Assembly: GCA_902492455.1 (NCBI GenBank)
Contig: CABULH010000008.1
Location: 1-64,000, forward strand
Reading direction: 5' to 3'
Source of the DNA: an uncultured Oscillospiraceae bacterium
GTDB lineage: Bacteria; Bacillota; Clostridia; Oscillospirales; Acutalibacteraceae
Length of the DNA stretch: 64,000 bases
Below, piece after piece: positions 36,000 to 43,764 of the stretch; the stretch's first letter is position 1, and each line of letters begins with the position of its first letter. The position numbers were made by a program, and so were the translations under genes. The notes beneath the pieces were generated by a model. That model saw only the letters and a list, made by a program, of their open reading frames with translations. It was not told the DNA's origin and made no database searches.

Positions 36000-38183
36000 T
36001 TAGAGACGTTTTGCCAAGTGAACGCCGATGGCGCTGAAGTCCCCGGCAACCGGCAGCACCAGTTCGCCGCCTTCCATATAGGCCGGCTTCCCGTCGGTAT
36101 AACAGCCCCGGACCTCATAGCCCTCCAACCCGTCCAGCCGTACCTGCGGCTCCTGTATTCCGGCGAAGGCGTTGAACACCACCAGCGCTTCCCCGCCATC
36201 GGGGGTTCGGCGGACCACCGCCTGCCAGCCCTGAAGATGGCTGGTTGCCCTGTTGAAACAGCAGCGGCGCCGGGATATACCATCCTTGATGATGTGCCGG
36301 ACAGTCTTGTAAAACGCCACGCCCTCCTGAACCAAACGGCGCTGTTCTTCGTTGAGAGAGGCGATATTTCCGGATACGCACAGCCGGCCAAGCAGGCCGT
36401 TGACCATGGAGTAGACAATCCGACGGTGGTCATCCTCTTTGCGGATCACCGCCCAGATCTGGCTCTGCCGTGGCGGGATCAGGCTATGCAGGTTGGCGGC
36501 GATAACGGGGATATCCTTGCACTCATGGGCATCGGAGAAGGAAGCCATGCTGCTGGTGGACATACTGCAGGGATCCAGACGATGGCCGCCGGAGGCACAG
36601 TTTTCCAGTACCAGATCAGGGTTGGTTTCCAATAAACGCTTCTTAAAGGCAATCATCGCCTCCACCTGGCGGCGCAGTCCCTCTCCGGGGGATTCCGCCC
36701 CGTCGCAGCCAATGCCGAAGAAGTCGTTGTAATCCACCTTTATGTAGCCTACCTGATTTTCCTTGAGAAAAAGCGCTACTTTTAGGTGTAGATAATCCTG
36801 CACCCAAGGATCGGTGAAATCCCAGAAAGCGCGGGTGGGTGTCTGCAGCATATGTCCGTTGAGACGGAGAAAATGATCGGAATACTGGGTATAGGCGTCG
36901 GACGCCCGACCGACATTTTCATATTCAAACCATAGGCCGGGGAGCAGCCCTTCCTTCCGAATAGCCGACAGGGTGGGCCGCATGTCGCCGTCGAACCGCT
37001 CTTTGCTTACCTCCCAGTCGCCCACATCCACGCCCACGCCTTCGACGCCGGGTTTACGGAACCAGCCGTCGTCAATGACGAAGTAGTCCACGCCCATTCC
37101 CCGCAGGGCCTCCAATTCGGCCCTGACGGTTTCGGTGGTGGGATGACACCAGGTGTCGCAGTATTCGTTATAGATTACCGGCAGCTCCTGCTCACTGGCA
37201 GGGAGGGAAGCCAAATAAGGATCAAAGTAGGTCAGCAGCCGGTCACAGACATCCTCCCTGTTCCCTTGAGTTACCGTGAGAATGGCCTCAGGGGTGGTGA
37301 AGGATGCGCCGGGGGCCAGGATTTTGCTCCAGTGTCCGAATTCGAAATCCGCCAGTCCCCCCGACAGGGAAAGAGCGTCCCCGCGGCGGTAGGGTTCCAT
37401 TTGCCAGGAACCCGGCCAAACGATTTCCGCTCCCCAGGTCACGCCGGACAGGGTATCTTCTATGGCCGCGAAGGGAAAGAAGTGCCGGGTAGGCATGCAG
37501 CCTACCTGTCCGTACCGTTCGCATTTGGTGGCCCATTTGGACCAGGAAGGATCCAGCTGAATATCCTCCACTGCCAGAGATTCCGGCCGGCCCTCGGCGC
37601 TCCAATAACTGCGGAAGCGGTGCAGCACCATGGATTCAGGCGCCTCTCCGTCGATAAAGGGGGTCAGCCCGGTGATGGAGAAGCTGGACAGCATCCGCAG
37701 GGTGATATCCCGGGGGGAATCATTGATATAGGTGACGGAACTCAGCAGGGTTTTCGCGGTATGGGTTTTCAGAGTATGTATCGCCCGCTGTCCATCTTCC
37801 CGGTGAAATTCGGTCACCACCGCCACCTGATCCTGATCGGATAAGATGTATTGGGAATCCAGCTTGAGCAGCGCGGTGCTTTGGCTGTTGCGCATGGATA
37901 TGCCGCCGGAATAGGCCTCGGGAAGAACGTCGCCCTCTACCGATACCTGCAGCAAGGATTCGTGCAGCTTCAGCTTGGACGGCCGGATATCTCCCAGCCG
38001 GGAAGCAGGCACCAGGGTCAGGGACAGACAATCTTCGCCGCCGTAGTACACCGCGCACATATCTCCCATGTGTACCACGGAAACAAGGGGGTTCTCCGCA
38101 TCCGCAGGAACTTGGCGGAGAAGACCGTTCTCAAATACGCTGTACTGCTCGGTCCGATTGGTGGTTAAAGTCAATTTCGTCAT
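36000..38183 (-). CDS. Alpha-galactosidase, GH36
   Basis: A 727-residue cytoplasmic enzyme removing alpha-galactosyl residues from oligosaccharides such as raffinose-type or galactomannan fragments. The layout is an N-terminal beta-supersandwich (to about 320), a TIM barrel, and a C-terminal beta-domain. Motifs are VIDDGWF (369-374), GLWFEYE, the nucleophile Asp 484 in GYIKVDYN, ENCASGGHR (527-535) and the acid/base Asp 551 in SFSDAHE. ATG 38183 has AAGGAA upstream; the longer frame adds 13 unlikely residues. Its neighbours are a beta-helix lipoprotein (13 bases upstream) and the large binding protein (45 bases downstream). Confidence 0.93.
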   Translation of the reverse strand: MTKLTLTTNRTEQYSVFENGLLRQVPADAENPLVSVVHMGDMCAVYYGGEDCLSLTLVPASRLGDIRPSKLKLHESLLQVSVEGDVLPEAYSGGISMRNSQSTALLKLDSQYILSDQDQVAVVTEFHREDGQRAIHTLKTHTAKTLLSSVTYINDSPRDITLRMLSSFSITGLTPFIDGEAPESMVLHRFRSYWSAEGRPESLAVEDIQLDPSWSKWATKCERYGQVGCMPTRHFFPFAAIEDTLSGVTWGAEIVWPGSWQMEPYRRGDALSLSGGLADFEFGHWSKILAPGASFTTPEAILTVTQGNREDVCDRLLTYFDPYLASLPASEQELPVIYNEYCDTWCHPTTETVRAELEALRGMGVDYFVIDDGWFRKPGVEGVGVDVGDWEVSKERFDGDMRPTLSAIRKEGLLPGLWFEYENVGRASDAYTQYSDHFLRLNGHMLQTPTRAFWDFTDPWVQDYLHLKVALFLKENQVGYIKVDYNDFFGIGCDGAESPGEGLRRQVEAMIAFKKRLLETNPDLVLENCASGGHRLDPCSMSTSSMASFSDAHECKDIPVIAANLHSLIPPRQSQIWAVIRKEDDHRRIVYSMVNGLLGRLCVSGNIASLNEEQRRLVQEGVAFYKTVRHIIKDGISRRRCCFNRATSHLQGWQAVVRRTPDGGEALVVFNAFAGIQEPQVRLDGLEGYEVRGCYTDGKPAYMEGGELVLPVAGDFSAIGVHLAKRL

Positions 38184-38196
38184 AGTGGTTTCCTTC

Positions 38197-39924
38197 TTAT
38201 TTGAAGATGAGGTTGCGGACATAGTCGTTTTTGTACAGGCGGCTATAGGAAGCGGTCAGCTTCACGCCGTTGATCTTGAAGTTGCTGAAGGTGATGTTTT
38301 CGATATACTTCTTGGGATAGGTGGGATTCTTGCCGGCTGTATATCCGCTGAGCAGAATCTCATTGGAGATAAAGCTGTCATTGGGGGAGTTGGAGGTGAT
38401 ATTGGAGAAGGTGACGCCGCTGATGCCGCCTTCATATTGCTGATGCCCCTGGAGAGATCCGAACCAGAAATCATCCTTGAAGGTCATGCAGACCAGCCGT
38501 TGGCAGTTGTTGATGCGGATATTGTCGAAGAGGATATCCGAAAAATAGGTGCCGTCGAGGCAGACGATGCTCATGGCCGCCCGCTCGTCCAGATTCAGGT
38601 GATTGTCCCGGTCGTCATAGCTGAAAAGCACATCGATATTCTTAAAGGAAATATTCTTGTAATACTCCGCGCGGGACTCTTCCCCCACCACCATGGCGTT
38701 ATTGCAATCGCTCCACAGAATGGTGTCGGAGATGTGGATGTTCTGGATGGGCTTCCAGGCACTGTGATTATTTTCGTCGTAAAGTCCTTTGATGCTGATG
38801 GTATCGTCGCAAGCCCGCAGGAAACAATTTTTCACCGTTACGTTGCGGGAACTGCTGATGTTGAGAGAATCCGTAGAAGCGTAAGTGGGGCTGACCACTC
38901 GGTAGCCGTCCACGGTCATATCGTCGCACATATACAGATGGGTGGACCAGCTTCCCCGCATCATGCCATCCAGAGGAATGGCGCGGCTGTTGACGATTAC
39001 CTTGCCCACTGTGCAGTTCCTGGACTCGGAAAAAACCAGAGGGATACGGTTGTACTGGTTGGGGTTGACCCCGCTCATCATCAGTACGCCGCCGCCCTGT
39101 ATGGCGCAGTTCTCCGCCCGGTTGAAAAAGACGGTGCCGTTCACCACCGCGCCGGGAGCGATATACACCGTGCGGCCGGTGCCGCCCACGGTCAGCTGGC
39201 CGTTATGGGTTTTGTACAGGTCGTGGTAGCCCGGACCGAAATAGATCACGTCCTCGGTGCTTTTGGTCGGCTGGTTGGGATCGATAGCCGCCACAAAGAC
39301 ATGGATCACCGCGCCCTTGTAGTTGTCGTCAAAGACGATGGTGAAGCTCTGTCCTGCCTTGGACGCTTCAAAGGAGATCTTTCTGCCCTCCCGGGAGCTT
39401 TTAACTCCCAAATTGTCGGGGAGAATCTTATAGGTTTTGAAATCAAAGGTGGGTTCGATTTCCACTTGAACCTTGGTGCCTTCTTTAATATGAAAATAGG
39501 TGAAATTCACCGGATTTTTCCATGCGTTGGTGTCGGAATACACCCCCAGGTTCTGCCCGTTGGCCTTGGCGTAGAAGCAGACGGTGGCCTGGGGAGTCCC
39601 CTCCGGCACGGGATAGATCAGCAAATCCTTATCCGCCGGCTGGCCAGAGGTGCCGGAGGATGTGTCCGCTGAAGGCCGGGATGCCTCGGAGGATTGAGAT
39701 GACTCGGGAACTGCCGGTGCAGTGGCAGAACTTTGCGAACTGGCCGGGTTGGAAACATCCGGCTGAGATGCGCCCGCAGTGGGTTCTCCAGTTTCGGTTG
39801 TCGTACCGGAGACAGGTGGATAGACGGAGGAAGACTGCGATTCGCCTGTCTCCTTTCCTCCGCAGGATGTCAGCATCATAACCATCATCGCTCCCGCTAA
39901 AATTCCGCTAAACCACCGTTTCAT
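38197..39924 (-). CDS. Beta-helix lipoprotein, GH28/GH49-like, altered active site
   Basis: A 575-residue lipoprotein with lipobox LTSC (Cys 21), a Ser/Thr/Pro/Glu linker to about 98, an Ig-like domain and a beta-helix (from about 225, VIYFGPGYHDLY). It is a close paralogue of the next gene upstream and of the large secreted enzyme. Asp 352 and the DD pair 373/374 (RACDDTISIKG) are kept. The normal TDGxD is changed to TDSLN (351-355), so the second Asp is Asn 355. LWSDCNNAMVVGEES stands where GH28 has GHG. It is surface-bound and may cut or only bind glycan. Twelve bases separate it from its upstream paralogue. Confidence 0.82.
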   Translation of the reverse strand: MKRWFSGILAGAMMVMMLTSCGGKETGESQSSSVYPPVSGTTTETGEPTAGASQPDVSNPASSQSSATAPAVPESSQSSEASRPSADTSSGTSGQPADKDLLIYPVPEGTPQATVCFYAKANGQNLGVYSDTNAWKNPVNFTYFHIKEGTKVQVEIEPTFDFKTYKILPDNLGVKSSREGRKISFEASKAGQSFTIVFDDNYKGAVIHVFVAAIDPNQPTKSTEDVIYFGPGYHDLYKTHNGQLTVGGTGRTVYIAPGAVVNGTVFFNRAENCAIQGGGVLMMSGVNPNQYNRIPLVFSESRNCTVGKVIVNSRAIPLDGMMRGSWSTHLYMCDDMTVDGYRVVSPTYASTDSLNISSSRNVTVKNCFLRACDDTISIKGLYDENNHSAWKPIQNIHISDTILWSDCNNAMVVGEESRAEYYKNISFKNIDVLFSYDDRDNHLNLDERAAMSIVCLDGTYFSDILFDNIRINNCQRLVCMTFKDDFWFGSLQGHQQYEGGISGVTFSNITSNSPNDSFISNEILLSGYTAGKNPTYPKKYIENITFSNFKINGVKLTASYSRLYKNDYVRNLIFK

Positions 39925-39936
39925 TTGTTTGCTCCT

Positions 39937-41496
39937 TTATTGAAAAATCAGATCTTTGACATATGCGTTGGTCTTCAGCCGTTGGTAATCCGCCGTCACC
40001 TTTTGGCCGCCCACCGTCACATTCTCAAAGGTGATCCGCTCAATCCCCTTCTCTTTATCCCAGCCCTCCAGCAGAATCTCATTGGCGATTCGGCTGTTGT
40101 CATCCGGGCTGGTGTTGGTGATGTTGCGGAAAACCACATCGCTCATGCCTCCGGGAGTGGTTTGATCCCCAAGAATAGAGCCGAACCAGAAGTCGGACTT
40201 AAAGGTCATACAAATCATCCGCTGACAGTTGCCGATGCGGATATCTTCAAACAGCACGTCGCTGTAATAGGTGCCGTGGAGGGACAACAGGGTCATCACC
40301 GCCCGCTCGTCCAGCCGTTCGTGATTATCCCGGTCGTCAAAGCTGAATAATACGTCTATGTTCCGGAAAGATATATCCTTGTAATACTTGGCCCGGGACT
40401 CTTCTCCCAGCACCATGGCGTTGTTGCAGTCGCTCCACAGAATCGTATCCGAAACATGAATCTTTTCGTTGGGCAGACTGTCGGCGGGATCCGCTTCTCC
40501 CAGTCCTTTGATGGTGATACAGTCGTCACAGCTGCGGATAAAGCTGTTTTTTACCGTGATGTTCTGGGAATTGGTGATATCCAGCCCGTCGGTGGAGGCG
40601 TAGCGGGTGCTGACGCATTTATATCCATCGAGCGTTACATTGGCGGAGCGATAAATATGAAAACTCCAGCCGGGATTCCGATGGGAATTGATCAGCAGCG
40701 GCCCGATTTCCACGCCGTCGCTGTTATTGACAATCAGGGGGATGTCGTTGTACTGGTTGAGCGGATTGTGCCCGGACATCATCAGCATGCCGTAGCAGAT
40801 CACCTTGGCGTCCCGGGCGTTGTCCACCACAACGGTGCCGTCCACCACCGCCCCCGCGTCTATATACAGGGTCTGCCCGCTTTTGATCTTCAGTTCTCCC
40901 GCATATCGCTGCTTGAGATCGTGATAGCCCGGTCCGAAGTAGAAGATGTTGGCGGTGGATTTCTCCGGCGGATTGGGATCGATTGGATTGGAAAACAGAT
41001 GCAGGGTGTTGCCGCGATAGACGCCGTCAAACACCAAGGTGGCGTATACTCCCGGCCGGTCGATGGCAAACGTAATGGTGTTTCCCTCCACCTTGGGGGT
41101 AATTCCCAGGCTTTCCGGCAGAATCTCCACCTTTTCAAAGGCTTCCTGCGCTTTCACCACAATGGTGGCGGAAACGTTCTCCTCCATGCCGAAATAACCG
41201 AAGTTGGGCCGGGCATCCCAGGCGTTGACGTCGGAATACAGCCCCACCTCCTGGCCGTTGGCCGTTACGGAAAATTGCAGACCATCCTGAGGGAATTCCT
41301 CCGGGGCGGGATAACACAGCACGCCGTTCACAGGTTTTCGCATAGCCGTCTCCTCCGATGATGTTGCCGCCGACGTCGGCGCGCGGGAGCTGTCCGGTGC
41401 CGAAGACACGGTTTTGTTGCCGCAGGAAGTCATCCCGATCAGCAGCGCCGCTGCGGCGGCCCCGCCCAGGGTCCGAATCAAGGGAAAACGGCGCAT
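39937..41496 (-). CDS. Beta-helix lipoprotein, GH28/GH49-like
   Basis: A 519-residue lipoprotein (lipobox MTSC, Cys 25) with a short Ser/Thr/Pro linker, an Ig-like domain (about 70-180) and a beta-helix. Motifs are FYFGPGYHDLKQ, TRYASTDGLDITNS (Asp 303), RSCDDCITIKG (Asp 324/325) and LWSDCNNAMVLGEES in the place of GHG. The acidic residues of clan GH-N are intact. It is probably an outside depolymerase releasing sugars for the importers. It is the first gene of the minus-strand locus, and GGTGG lies six bases before its ATG. The divergent AraC-type gene begins 138 bases away, so the intergenic region is the likely control point. Confidence 0.84.
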   Translation of the reverse strand: MRRFPLIRTLGGAAAAALLIGMTSCGNKTVSSAPDSSRAPTSAATSSEETAMRKPVNGVLCYPAPEEFPQDGLQFSVTANGQEVGLYSDVNAWDARPNFGYFGMEENVSATIVVKAQEAFEKVEILPESLGITPKVEGNTITFAIDRPGVYATLVFDGVYRGNTLHLFSNPIDPNPPEKSTANIFYFGPGYHDLKQRYAGELKIKSGQTLYIDAGAVVDGTVVVDNARDAKVICYGMLMMSGHNPLNQYNDIPLIVNNSDGVEIGPLLINSHRNPGWSFHIYRSANVTLDGYKCVSTRYASTDGLDITNSQNITVKNSFIRSCDDCITIKGLGEADPADSLPNEKIHVSDTILWSDCNNAMVLGEESRAKYYKDISFRNIDVLFSFDDRDNHERLDERAVMTLLSLHGTYYSDVLFEDIRIGNCQRMICMTFKSDFWFGSILGDQTTPGGMSDVVFRNITNTSPDDNSRIANEILLEGWDKEKGIERITFENVTVGGQKVTADYQRLKTNAYVKDLIFQ

Positions 41497-41556
41497 ATCT
41501 ATCCACCAAACCTCTCAATTTTGTGGCAAATCCTTATTTTGCGGCAGGATTGCGTC

Positions 41557-41585
41557 TTGACACGATACTGCCGGTTATATACAAT
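41557..41585 (+). promoter_or_regulatory. Promoter of the AraC-type regulator
   Basis: TTGACA (41557-41562) and TACAAT (41580-41585) lie 17 bases apart, 50 bases before the regulator ATG. TTGCGGCAGG at 41539-41548 just upstream resembles a sequence before the GH43 gene and could be an operator. Confidence 0.8.
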
Positions 41586-41634
41586 GAAACACGGATAAAG
41601 TCCGACAAAGGAAGCGCAGAGGAAGGAGTCACAT

Positions 41635-42571
41635 ATGAGAACAGTTAAAACTCCCAGTGACCAGCCCAGCGACTCTTTTATCAATTACTGGGCGGAAGAA
41701 AAGTATGGCTTTGACCTAGGCGTGCACGAATGCGGATATGAATTCTGCGATCCGTTGCATTTCTGGGGCCCTGCACGCAAGATGTTTTTCTCCCTGCATT
41801 ATGTCCTTTCCGGCGAAGGGGTGCTTTATCAAAACGGCAAAGAATATCCTATCGGGCCGAAAATGGGTTTTTTGCTGATGCCCTCTGTGACCTGTAAATA
41901 CACCGCCTCCGAAACTAACCCCTGGGAATATCGCTGGGTGGGCTTCAGCGGCTCCAAAGCCTGGGATATTCTGCAAAAATGCAGCATCAACGCGGACAAT
42001 CCCGTTTTTTATTACGACAAAGACGACTTTTTCCCCTCCATGATGGAGCGGATCTACAACGCCTCTCACACCCAGTATGTTTCCGAACTGCTGATGGTGG
42101 GGTATCTCAACCTGCTGCTGGCCCGGCTGGTGCTGGAATTTCGCGATACCAGCAACCAGGACATGGACATCGGTCATGAGTATGTGAACAGCGCCATTCG
42201 CTACATTCACTCTCATTACACAGGCAGATGCACCATCGAGGAAATCGCGGACACGTTGAAGCTGAACCGTTCCTAACACAGGCAGATGCACCATCGAGGA
42301 AATCGCGGACACGTTGAAGCTGAACCGTTCCTATTTGTACAAGCTGTTTATCAAGTACCAGAAGATGTCCCCCAACCAGTATATCAAGCAGCTGCGGGTG
42401 TCCATGGCCGCTGATCTTTTAACCAGCGGAAACGCCACCATTTCGGAAATCGCCAACATGGTGGGGTACGGCGACGCCTATTATTTCTCCCGGGTATTCA
42501 AGAGCGAGAAAAATCTGTCCCCCTCCGAATATCGGGAGCAGCAGAAGAAAACCGCGTCGGAAAAACCGTGA
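41635..42571 (+). pseudogene. AraC-family sugar regulator broken by 58-bp duplication
   Basis: A two-domain regulator: an N-terminal cupin sugar-sensing domain (FWGPARKMFFSLHYVLSGEG, MLMPSVTCKYTASE-like) and a C-terminal double helix-turn-helix. The first frame starts at ATG 41635 (AAGGAG six bases upstream) and stops at 42276 after LKLNRS. The second resumes with LKLNRSYLYKLFIKYQKMS and runs through ANMVGYGDAYYFSRVFKSE to 42571. Exactly 58 bases are duplicated at the break; removing one copy restores one frame of 292 codons. As sequenced, the product lacks most of its DNA-binding domain. It sits divergent to the glycosidase locus and was probably its activator. Confidence 0.9.
42218..42333 (+). 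repeat. Exact 58-bp tandem duplication inside the AraC gene
   Basis: Bases 42218-42275 and 42276-42333 are identical, beginning ACACAGGCAGATGC and ending CCGTTCCTA. The flanking bases differ, so the unit is exactly 58 bp. It is not a multiple of three and creates a TAA at the joint. Loss of one copy by slippage would restore the gene. Confidence 0.97.
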
Positions 42572-42574
42572 CTG

Positions 42575-42607
42575 CCGCGGGAGACGAAAACCGTCTCCCG
42601 CGGTTTC
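42575..42607. terminator. Terminator between the AraC gene and surface protein gene
   Basis: CCGCGGGAGACG (42575-42586) and CGTCTCCCGCGG (42592-42603) form a perfect 12-bp stem around AAAAC. TTTCTCG follows on the plus strand. It separates convergent genes and may work for both. Confidence 0.75.
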
Positions 42608-42619
42608 TCGTCTCCGGGG

Positions 42620-43636
42620 TTATTGATTCGGCTTGGCAAAGGGTCCGATTTTTTTCAGATACATCACCAGCACAACCGCTCCGGCCGCCGCTACAACTGC
42701 GGCGATCACCACTACGGGAATCCACCAGTTATTAGGAGAGGATGGCGTGGTGCTGCCCTCGGTCACTGCCGCAGATTTGGAGGTGGAGGGAGCTGGAGTG
42801 CTTTCGTTCTTGCTGCCGGTATCGCTGGCGTTTCCGGCGCCGCTGACATCGCTGGCATCGGGTGTGGATGCCGGGCCGCTTTCCGGAGGGGTGGATTCAC
42901 TCCCCGGATTGGAGGCGGGGCTGCTGTCCGGGGTAGACGGGGTTTGCGATTCTACAGGAGGAATAGTGGGACCCGCTTCCTCCTGTTTAACGATGTCCAC
43001 CATCCACCAAGGATTATCCCAGCCCGAATTTTCTTTCGGGTCTGTGATCATGTAGAAAGCGTCGCCTTTTTTCAGTTCCATCTCCTGGTTGACCTTCAGC
43101 GGCTTGCCTTCCACGGTGGTATCAGCCTGTTGCACCAGCTTCATGCCGTCGGTTTCGGTGCGGCTGAGAAGGGTGTTGTTGTAATAGACAAAGAAGATCA
43201 CGCCGTCGGCGGTTTCCTGCGTGGTGTCGCTGGTGCCGCCCCAATAATCGATCTGCACGGTATATTTGCCGTCCTCCGGCGCCACCCATTTCAGGGCGGC
43301 GGAGAGATTGTTGTCCGGCGACATAAAGCCGTCGGAACGGATCCCCCACCATTTGGCGGCGTCTTCGTCCAGCCCCAGGCTCTTGGGAATTCGCCATTGG
43401 CCGGAAGCGGGGTTCTGCTCGGCCTCCTTCAAGGTGTCCAGCGGGAACTGGCCGCCGTTGTTGCCGGTCTGAGAATACAGAAAATACCAGCCATTATAGC
43501 CCTGCTTAACGTTGATGCCCTCCACATTGAATCGGTTGTTGCCGTAAACATAGGAGGTGCCTTCGGCCGAAGCGCCGAAGATCAGGCAGGTCAGCAGAAG
43601 CGCAGCGGTGATCGCTATGGACAAAAATTTTTTCAT
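42620..43636 (-). CDS. Surface protein with one glycan-binding-like module and C-terminal anchor
   Basis: A 338-residue exported protein with a signal peptide ending GASA (24). One copy of the module found in the large beta-helix enzyme follows (about 47-219: GWYFLYSQT, WWGIRSDGFMSP, ALKWVAPEDGKYTVQIDY, ADGVIFFVYYNN, KKGDAFYMITDPKENSGWDNPWW). Then come a Ser/Thr/Pro-rich linker (220-303), a membrane helix (about 306-328) and a short basic tail. No LPxTG-type motif is seen. It likely displays the module on the cell surface to hold polysaccharide. Start 43636 was chosen because the signal peptide begins MKKFLSIAITAAL. It follows the related gene at 43765 with about 130 bases between. Confidence 0.75.
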   Translation of the reverse strand: MKKFLSIAITAALLLTCLIFGASAEGTSYVYGNNRFNVEGINVKQGYNGWYFLYSQTGNNGGQFPLDTLKEAEQNPASGQWRIPKSLGLDEDAAKWWGIRSDGFMSPDNNLSAALKWVAPEDGKYTVQIDYWGGTSDTTQETADGVIFFVYYNNTLLSRTETDGMKLVQQADTTVEGKPLKVNQEMELKKGDAFYMITDPKENSGWDNPWWMVDIVKQEEAGPTIPPVESQTPSTPDSSPASNPGSESTPPESGPASTPDASDVSGAGNASDTGSKNESTPAPSTSKSAAVTEGSTTPSSPNNWWIPVVVIAAVVAAAGAVVLVMYLKKIGPFAKPNQ

Positions 43637-43715
43637 CGTACGATCCCTGTCCTTTCCCGGCTTCAACCCTTTGGGGATGAAACCGCATGGAGTTTATGTA
43701 TCGGCCATGCCGTTA

Positions 43716-43756
43716 TTTATGCCTCGGCGCAAATCATATTTGCGCCGAGGCATAAA
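43716..43756 (-). other. Strong hairpin between the two module-bearing surface protein genes
   Basis: A perfect 19-bp inverted repeat (43716-43734 with 43738-43756) with a three-base loop sits nine bases after the upstream gene stop. It lacks a T run on either side, so it may be a transcript-processing or differential-expression element rather than a full terminator. Confidence 0.6.
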
Positions 43757-43764
43757 CGGTTGGT

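Noticed and set aside
15242..41496. Pectin utilisation locus as a firm label
   Set aside because: The beta-helix enzymes lack the GH28 histidine motif and no pectate lyase, esterase or uronate isomerase gene is present in the window.
42218..42333. CRISPR or target-site duplication
   Set aside because: Only two directly adjacent 58-bp copies, no spacer and no inserted element; it is a simple tandem duplication of coding sequence.
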